Part shown: in pieces, positions 7,027 through 11,759 of the stretch
How positions within the stretch are numbered: the first letter of the stretch is position 1
Layout of the letters: each line of letters starts with the position of its first letter
Assembly: GCA_031398625.1 (NCBI GenBank)
Contig: JANNNQ010000224.1
Location: forward strand, 1 to 11,759
DNA: 11,759 nt
Direction: 5' to 3'
DNA from: CAIUGU01 sp031398625
GTDB taxonomy: Bacteria; Pseudomonadota; Gammaproteobacteria; Steroidobacterales; Steroidobacteraceae
Notes under the pieces: model-generated
The model's input: the letters and a program-made list of their open reading frames with translations, nothing else
Told to the model about the DNA's origin: nothing
The model's database searches: none
Translations under genes and position numbers: made by a program

Positions 7027-7862
7027 GCCTCAATCCGGACCGCTACGCGGTCGCCGGGTTTCCCGTGAAGCACAGCTGGTCGCCGTTCATCCACGGCATG
7101 TTCGCGAAGCAGACCGGCCAGAACCTCACCTACCGCCTGCTCGAGATTCCACCGGAACAGTTCCGCAGCGAAGTGCTGCTGTTCTTCGCTGATGGCGGCC
7201 GGGGTATGAATGTCACCCTGCCGCACAAGCAGACTGCCGCGGAACTCGTCAACCGGCTCACACCGCGTGCCGAACTCGCAGGCGCGGTCAATACGATCGC
7301 CCGGGAGCACCAGGAATTGCTGGGTGACAATACCGATGGCGCGGGCCTCATCACTGACCTGACAACCAATCTCGGCTTTCCCTTGAAGGACAGGAATGTC
7401 CTGCTGCTGGGCGCAGGAGGCGCGGCTCGCGGCGTGATCGGGCCGTTGCTGGAGGCAGGTGCTGCCAGGCTGCACATTGCGAATCGCGACCCGAAGCGCG
7501 CACGGGATCTGGCGGGCATTTTCAAGCCTTTCGGTAACGTCACCAGCAGCCAGTTCGATGCCGTGGCCGGAGAGTTCGATCTCATCCTGAATGCCACGTC
7601 GGCAAGCCTGCAGAGTGAAGTGCCCCCGGTGCCTGCCACCATCATTGGCCGCCAGACGCTTTGCTACGACATGGCTTATGGCAAGGGCGATACCGCGTTC
7701 ACGATGTGGGCCAAGGGCTACGGTGCGGCGCTGGCTGAAACCGGCTGGGGCATGCTTGTCGAGCAGGCTGCCGAAGCCTTCTTCCTCTGGCGGGGCGTAC
7801 GCCCGCAGACCGCTCCGGTGCTGGAAGCGATCAAGAAACCGATGCCCGAGAAGAAAGCCTAG
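7023..7862 (+). CDS. aroE: Shikimate 5-dehydrogenase (NADP+)
   Basis: AroE reduces 3-dehydroshikimate to shikimate with NADPH in the aromatic amino acid pathway. The 279-residue protein shows the N-terminal shikimate-binding motif AGFPVKHSWSP, the catalytic lysine K69 in NVTLPHK, and D105 in GDNTDGAG. The nucleotide loop GAGGAARG sits at 130-137, and N154-R155 in ANRDPKRA corresponds to the NADP-specific NRT-type motif. The ATG at 7023 is preferred over an in-frame ATG at 7005 because AAGGG lies 6 bp upstream, it overlaps the hemB stop as ATGA, and it gives the family N-terminus. It is therefore co-transcribed and probably translationally coupled with hemB, a pairing with no obvious metabolic link. 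Its TAG stop shares the palindrome CTAG with the stop of the converging carbonic anhydrase gene. Confidence 0.96.
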   Translation: MSLNPDRYAVAGFPVKHSWSPFIHGMFAKQTGQNLTYRLLEIPPEQFRSEVLLFFADGGRGMNVTLPHKQTAAELVNRLTPRAELAGAVNTIAREHQELLGDNTDGAGLITDLTTNLGFPLKDRNVLLLGAGGAARGVIGPLLEAGAARLHIANRDPKRARDLAGIFKPFGNVTSSQFDAVAGEFDLILNATSASLQSEVPPVPATIIGRQTLCYDMAYGKGDTAFTMWAKGYGAALAETGWGMLVEQAAEAFFLWRGVRPQTAPVLEAIKKPMPEKKA

Positions 7863-8398
7863 GCGGCGAGGTACTCGTCCTTCAGCTTCACGTAATGAGC
7901 CGCTGAATACGGCAGGAAGCTGATCTCACGCTCGGAGAGGTCCCGCATTCGCCGGGCAGGACTGCCTACATACAAGCCACGCGTCTCCAGGCGCTTGCCG
8001 GGCGCAACCACACTGCCCGCACCCACCATCACGTAGTCCTCGAGCACTGCGCCGTCCAGCACGATCGAACCCATGCCGACGAGGCAGTAGTTGCCAACGG
8101 TGCAGGCATGCAGGACCACGCGGTGGCCCACGGTGACATCCGTCCCGACCACGAGCCCTCTCCCTCCCGGCGCATACTCGCCCGCATGGGTCACATGCAG
8201 CACGCTGCCATCCTGGATGTTCGACCGCTCACCGACGGCAATCGTGTTGACGTCGCCCCGTACGATGGCGCCCGGCCAGATGGAGACATCGGCAGCCAGC
8301 GTCGTCTTGCCGATCACCACGGCTGACGGATCGACGAACACTCGAGCGCCGAGTTCGGGATGGAAGTCGAGATAGGGTCGGACATTCAGCGCTTTCAT
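7859..8398 (-). CDS. yrdA: Gamma-class carbonic anhydrase family protein (YrdA-like, left-handed beta-helix)
   Basis: The 179-residue protein is a hexapeptide-repeat (left-handed beta-helix) protein of the gamma-carbonic anhydrase family, which includes E. coli YrdA. Imperfect [LIV]-G-x-x repeats run from about residue 20 to 135. The metal-binding histidines H68, H92 and H97 are present (SVLHVTHAGEY and TVGHRVVLHACTVG), as are the conserved R47/D49 pair (IVRGDV) and Q62-D63. It keeps the metal site but lacks the acidic loop of the founding Methanosarcina Cam enzyme. Whether it hydrates CO2 is therefore uncertain, as for most YrdA-like proteins. The start ATG overlaps the gor stop (ATGA at 8398-8395), so it is co-transcribed with gor and follows it. 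The symbol reflects family membership rather than proven function. Confidence 0.92.
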   Translation of the reverse strand: MKALNVRPYLDFHPELGARVFVDPSAVVIGKTTLAADVSIWPGAIVRGDVNTIAVGERSNIQDGSVLHVTHAGEYAPGGRGLVVGTDVTVGHRVVLHACTVGNYCLVGMGSIVLDGAVLEDYVMVGAGSVVAPGKRLETRGLYVGSPARRMRDLSEREISFLPYSAAHYVKLKDEYLAA

Positions 8399-9741
8399 CG
8401 CATCGTCACCATTTCCTCGGCGCTGGTCGGATGGATGGCCACCGTATCGTCGAAATCCTGCTTGGTCGCTCCCATCCGGATCGCGATCGCGAATCCCTGC
8501 AGCATCTCGTCCGCACCCGGTCCGACAACATGGCAGCCCACGATGCGCTGCTCAGCACCAACCGTCACCAGCTTCATCGCAGTGCGTGGCTTCGCAGTCG
8601 TCGGCGCATGGAACAGAGGCACGAACACGGAGGTGAAGACACGGACGGCATCGCCGTGGCGCTCCTTCGCCTGCGGTTCGGTCAACCCCACCATGCCAAC
8701 CGGCGGGTGGGAAAAGACCACGGACGGGATCAGCTCATAGTCGAGCCGGCGCTCGGGTTGCCCGCCAAACAGGCGATCGGCCAGCCGGCGTCCTGCTGCA
8801 ATCGCCACGGGCGTAAGGGAAACCCGCCCCGTGACATCACCGATCGCGTAGACGCCCGGTACATTCGTGTTCTGCCAGGTGTCAGTCCGGATTTCGCCCT
8901 CCTGGCCGAGCGCGACTCCTGTGGTCTCGATGCCCATGCCCAGCGTCCTGGGTTGGCGTCCGATGGCCCAGAGCACGCAGTCGAATTCACCGACACGCCG
9001 CGGCCCGTCCTGCAGCACCAGACGCCGCCCGGACTTCGTCAACGCAGTCGGGGTGGTGTGGTCGACGATCTCGATCCCGTCGTCCTGCACGCTGCGCGTC
9101 AGATGCTCGCGAATCAGCGGATCGAACTCGCGCAATATGCCGTCTGCACGCGTGACGATCGTCACCTGGCTGCCCAGGCCCCGGAGTGTTCCCGCAAGCT
9201 CTGCAGCAATGTAGCCGCTGCCGATCAGTGCCACATGATCCGGCCGGCGCTCAAGGGCAAAGTACCCATCGGACGTGATCCCGAGCTCGGCGCCCGGAAC
9301 TTCCGGTACCTTTGGGTAGCCGCCGGTGGCGATCACGACATGCGCGGCCGACACCCGCTGGTCATTCACGACGACCGTGCTCCAGTCGACGAACTGCGCA
9401 TGTCCCCGCAGCAACGTGACGTTGCGATTGACGAGATTGCGCTCGTAGATGCCGTTCAGCCTGGCGACGAATTCGTCGCGCTTGCGCTTGAGCACCTCCC
9501 AGTCGAGCCCCGCGTTCTCGACCCTGAATCCGTACTCCGCCGCATCCGTCACCGCCTGGGCGAGTCCGGCCGCATTCCACATGATCTTCTTCGGCACGCA
9601 GCCGACATTGACGCACGTACCCCCCAGCCGGTGGGATTCGATCACTGCGACGCGGGCGCCATGTTCCGCAGCCCGCTGCGCCACCGCCAGGCCGCCACTG
9701 CCGCCACCCACCACCAGAAGATCGAATTTGCTCGTATCCAA
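8395..9741 (-). CDS. gor: Glutathione reductase (NADPH)
   Basis: Gor reduces glutathione disulfide with NADPH and FAD. With a TTG start at 9741-9739 the protein has 448 residues (E. coli: 450). Its landmarks then fall almost exactly on the E. coli positions: redox disulfide C43/C48 in GGTCVNVGCVPKK, R198 and R204 for the NADPH 2'-phosphate, and H437 and E442 in VAIHPTSAEE (E. coli H439, E444). The FAD-binding GGGSGG (12-17) and the second dinucleotide loop GSGYIAAE (174-181) are intact. R198/R204 argue for true NADPH-linked glutathione reductase over lipoamide dehydrogenase or mercuric reductase. The TTG is chosen because GGAGGT (9752-9747) lies 5 bp upstream and the N-terminus then matches the family. 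An in-frame ATG at 9792 would add 17 unconserved residues and has no ribosome binding site. The stop overlaps the carbonic anhydrase start. Confidence 0.94.
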   Translation of the reverse strand: MDTSKFDLLVVGGGSGGLAVAQRAAEHGARVAVIESHRLGGTCVNVGCVPKKIMWNAAGLAQAVTDAAEYGFRVENAGLDWEVLKRKRDEFVARLNGIYERNLVNRNVTLLRGHAQFVDWSTVVVNDQRVSAAHVVIATGGYPKVPEVPGAELGITSDGYFALERRPDHVALIGSGYIAAELAGTLRGLGSQVTIVTRADGILREFDPLIREHLTRSVQDDGIEIVDHTTPTALTKSGRRLVLQDGPRRVGEFDCVLWAIGRQPRTLGMGIETTGVALGQEGEIRTDTWQNTNVPGVYAIGDVTGRVSLTPVAIAAGRRLADRLFGGQPERRLDYELIPSVVFSHPPVGMVGLTEPQAKERHGDAVRVFTSVFVPLFHAPTTAKPRTAMKLVTVGAEQRIVGCHVVGPGADEMLQGFAIAIRMGATKQDFDDTVAIHPTSAEEMVTMR

Positions 9742-9746
9742 CAGGC

Positions 9747-9752
9747 ACCTCC
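9747..9752 (-). promoter_or_regulatory. Ribosome binding site fixing the TTG start of gor
   Basis: On the minus strand GGAGGT, a perfect anti-16S match, sits 5 bp before the TTG at 9741-9739. No comparable site precedes the upstream in-frame ATG at 9792. It is the strongest Shine-Dalgarno sequence I noticed before any gene in this window, and it would compensate for the weak start codon. Confidence 0.8.
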
Positions 9753-9874
9753 GCTTGGGAACCTCTGCAAGGGAGCCATTCGAATACGCCACTGCGCTCG
9801 AGGGCAGGGTCTTTCAACCAGTTGCATCGCTGTCAGACCAGGGTAGTCGACCCGTGCAGAGCTTCACTAGCCCC

Positions 9875-9904
9875 ATTCTATTGAGAAAGCAGCCTGCGGC
9901 CCAA
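9875..9904 (-). promoter_or_regulatory. Candidate promoter for gor-yrdA
   Basis: Read on the minus strand, TTGGGC (9904-9899) and TAGAAT (9880-9875) are 18 bp apart and resemble sigma-70 -35 and -10 boxes. Transcription would start near 9868, leaving a leader of about 125 bases before the TTG start of gor. The -10 box is good and the -35 only fair. No OxyR site was recognisable by eye. Confidence 0.45.
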
Positions 9905-9913
9905 TGCTAGAAT
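9905..9913 (+). promoter_or_regulatory. Candidate extended -10 promoter for prlC
   Basis: TGCTAGAAT at 9905-9913 has the extended -10 form TGn followed by TAGAAT (5 of 6 to consensus). A TTGAGA at 9881-9886 would be a -35 but is 21 bp away, longer than the usual 16-18. An extended -10 can work without a good -35. Transcription from about 9920 would give a leader of roughly 26 bases before the prlC ATG at 9946. Confidence 0.45.
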
Positions 9914-9945
9914 CCGGTCATGTCATCCGACCCAAGAATGCCATC

Positions 9946-11759
9946 ATGAACCCGCCCGATCCCAGCCTGCCACAGTTCTCCGCCATCGACCCGGCGACCA
10001 TCGAGACGGAGTTGCGCCGCCTCCTCGAAGACAATCGCGTCACCCTGGGGAAACTGCTGGCTGCCGGCAACCCGACATGGCAGACATTGATCGTCCCGCT
10101 CGAGGCGATGTATCACCGTCTCGGGCGCCTGTGGTCCCCGGTCGGTCACCTCAATGCGGTCGTGAACAGCGACGCGCTGCGGACTGCCTACAACGCCTGC
10201 CTGCCGCTGCTGACCGCGTGGTACACCGACCTCGGCCAGAACGAGCAGCTCTACCAGGCCTTCAAGACGGTTCTCGACCACGAAGGGTCCCGCCTGGACG
10301 CTGCCCAGCGCAAACTGCTGGAAAAATCCCTGCGCGATTTTGAACTCGCCGGCGTGGCCCTGCCGGCTGCCGAGAAGCAGCGTTTCAAGGAGCTGACGGA
10401 ACACCTGTCGACGTTGACTTCGCGCTTTGATGACAACGTCCTCGATGCGACGAACGCCTGGAGCCGCCACGCCAGCGAAGCGTCGGAACTTGCAGGACTG
10501 CCGGCGGGCATCGTCGAACGCGCCCGGGTCGCTGCAGCATCCCAGGGACAGGAGGGCTGGCTGTTCAGCCTCGATGCACCGAACTATCTCGCGGTGATGA
10601 CGCATTCCGTCAATGAGTCACTGCGCCGTGAGTTCTACACGGGCTGGGTGACGCGGGCTTCCGACCAGACCGCCGGGCAGTGGGACAACTCCGGTCTCAT
10701 GGAAGAAATCCTTGGCGTGAGGCAGGAGCGTGCGCGACTCGTCGGCTTCGCGAGCTATGCGGACTACTCACTCGCGACCAAGATGGCCGATTCTGTTGCC
10801 GAGGTCGACGCGTTCCTGCAGCAGCTTGCTACTTTGAGTCGCCCGGCTGCACAGCGTGAGTTCGACGACCTGACGCGCTTTGCCGGTCGCCCGCTCAATG
10901 CGTGGGACGTGGCCTTCTTCAGCGAAAGACTGAAACAGGAACGCCTGACGCTGTCGGAGGAAAACCTGCGTCCCTATTTTCCCTTGCCTCGGGTGCTCGA
11001 GGGTCTCTTCGCGGTCGCGTCGAAGCTCTATGGCATTCACATCGTCGAGCGCAGCGATGTCGATCTTTATCACCCGGAAGCGCGTTTCTTCGACATCCTC
11101 GACCAGGACGGGTCGCGCCGGGGCGGGTTCTACCTCGACCTGTATGCCCGCGCGAAAAAGCGGGGCGGCGCCTGGATGGACGAATGCATCGGCCGGACGC
11201 GGCTCGATTCGATCAGTACGCAGCCCGTGGCCTATCTCGTCTGCAATTTCATGCCACCGGTCGGAACCCAGCCAGCGCTGCTGACGCACTCCGAAGTCGT
11301 CACGCTCTTCCACGAATTCGGCCACGGCCTCCACCACATGCTCACGCGCGTGGATTATCCCAGCATCGCGGGTATCAACGGAGTGGCCTGGGATGCCGTC
11401 GAACTGCCGAGCCAGTTCATGGAGAACTTCGCGTGGTCGAAGGAAGTACTGCCGCTGCTGTCAGCCCACGTCGATACGGGCGAACCGCTTCCGGTTGCCG
11501 ACCTCAAGCGACTGCAGGCTTCTCGCACGTTCCAGGCCGGCATGCAGACCGTCCGTCAGATCGAATTTGCGCTGTTCGACCTGCGCATCCACTCCGGAAA
11601 GGTGCGCACCCGCGAGGACATCGCCACGACGCTGGCGGGCGTTCGTGACGCAGTGGCCGTAGTGAAGCCACCTGCCTTCAACCGGTTTGCCCACAGCTTC
11701 CAGCACATCTTCTCCGGTGGCTACGCTGCCGGGTACTACAGCTACAAATGGGCCGAGGT
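9946..11759 (+). CDS. prlC: Oligopeptidase A, M3-family zinc metallopeptidase (partial, cut by window edge)
   Basis: Oligopeptidase A is a cytoplasmic endopeptidase that degrades short peptides, including cleaved signal peptides. About 604 of roughly 680 residues are in the window. The zinc site H456-E457-F-G-H460 lies in TLFHEFGHGLHH, and the third ligand is probably E486 in AWDAVELPSQFMENF. The alpha-helical N-terminal region, the GGFYLDLYAR segment, and the substrate-binding GGYAAGYYSYKWAE near the right edge are all typical of the PrlC/OpdA branch rather than Dcp. No signal peptide is seen, as expected for a cytosolic enzyme. The ATG at 9946 is preceded by only a weak purine-rich stretch but gives a family-like N-terminus. 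The reading frame is intact up to the edge, so the missing C-terminus is only a window effect. It is divergent from gor. Confidence 0.95.
   Translation, partial: MNPPDPSLPQFSAIDPATIETELRRLLEDNRVTLGKLLAAGNPTWQTLIVPLEAMYHRLGRLWSPVGHLNAVVNSDALRTAYNACLPLLTAWYTDLGQNEQLYQAFKTVLDHEGSRLDAAQRKLLEKSLRDFELAGVALPAAEKQRFKELTEHLSTLTSRFDDNVLDATNAWSRHASEASELAGLPAGIVERARVAAASQGQEGWLFSLDAPNYLAVMTHSVNESLRREFYTGWVTRASDQTAGQWDNSGLMEEILGVRQERARLVGFASYADYSLATKMADSVAEVDAFLQQLATLSRPAAQREFDDLTRFAGRPLNAWDVAFFSERLKQERLTLSEENLRPYFPLPRVLEGLFAVASKLYGIHIVERSDVDLYHPEARFFDILDQDGSRRGGFYLDLYARAKKRGGAWMDECIGRTRLDSISTQPVAYLVCNFMPPVGTQPALLTHSEVVTLFHEFGHGLHHMLTRVDYPSIAGINGVAWDAVELPSQFMENFAWSKEVLPLLSAHVDTGEPLPVADLKRLQASRTFQAGMQTVRQIEFALFDLRIHSGKVRTREDIATTLAGVRDAVAVVKPPAFNRFAHSFQHIFSGGYAAGYYSYKWAE

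Noticed and set aside
8431..9846. Open frame of 471 codons on the plus strand, antisense to gor
   Set aside because: It mirrors gor, whose motifs are all intact. The predicted product is rich in Arg, His and Asp with no recognisable domain, as expected for an antisense shadow in high-GC DNA.
9920..9949. Nine-codon leader frame (ATG at 9920) whose TGA overlaps the prlC start as ATGA
   Set aside because: The predicted transcription start falls at about the same base as its ATG, it has no ribosome binding site, and such short frames arise readily by chance.
1..11759. CRISPR array, tRNA or rRNA genes, riboswitch, prophage, toxin-antitoxin or defence genes
   Set aside because: No regularly spaced repeats, cloverleaf sequences, or genes of these kinds were seen. 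Nearly all of the window is occupied by recognisable housekeeping genes.

Overview
This window looks like a chromosomal housekeeping segment of a high-GC gammaproteobacterium, roughly 60-65 % GC by eye. The evidence is the gene set smg, topA, hemF, rlmJ, tag, hemB, aroE, a YrdA-type gamma-carbonic anhydrase, gor and prlC. Several of these (smg, rlmJ, prlC) are typical of Gammaproteobacteria. The HemB is of the Pseudomonas type, and the TopA lacks zinc ribbons and ends in a Lys/Ala tail, which points away from the Enterobacterales, perhaps to the Xanthomonadales/Nevskiales side. The genus cannot be read from the sequence.

Layout. (1) Positions 1-97 are the 3' end of an IS630-like transposase. 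It runs without a gap into a dprA gene that has lost its 5' part (95-495), so the DNA-uptake protein DprA looks interrupted by the insertion. (2) smg (505-984) follows 9 bp after dprA. A strong intrinsic-terminator-like hairpin then sits just before topA. (3) topA, hemF and rlmJ form a tight forward run (1081-5327), and hemF and rlmJ overlap in ATGA. (4) tag (minus) converges on rlmJ, with 3 bp between the stop codons. (5) A well-formed promoter between tag and hemB drives hemB-aroE (plus, ATGA overlap). (6) gor and a gamma-carbonic anhydrase gene (minus, ATGA overlap) converge on aroE, and the two stop codons share one CTAG. (7) A 204-bp divergent promoter region separates gor from prlC, which runs off the right edge.

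How the genes relate. hemB (second step) and hemF (oxygen-dependent coproporphyrinogen oxidation) both serve heme synthesis. aroE serves the shikimate pathway, gor the thiol redox balance, tag the repair of alkylated bases, topA DNA supercoiling, rlmJ 23S rRNA methylation and prlC peptide turnover. They form a mosaic of conserved neighbourhoods (dprA-smg-topA-...-hemF/aroE/yrdA and gor/rlmJ/prlC) rather than one pathway.

I found no CRISPR array, tRNA, rRNA, prophage, toxin-antitoxin or defence system, and no convincing undescribed system. The points most worth a second look are the IS/dprA junction, the absence of tsaC between topA and hemF, the terminator 30 bp before topA, and the TTG start of gor.
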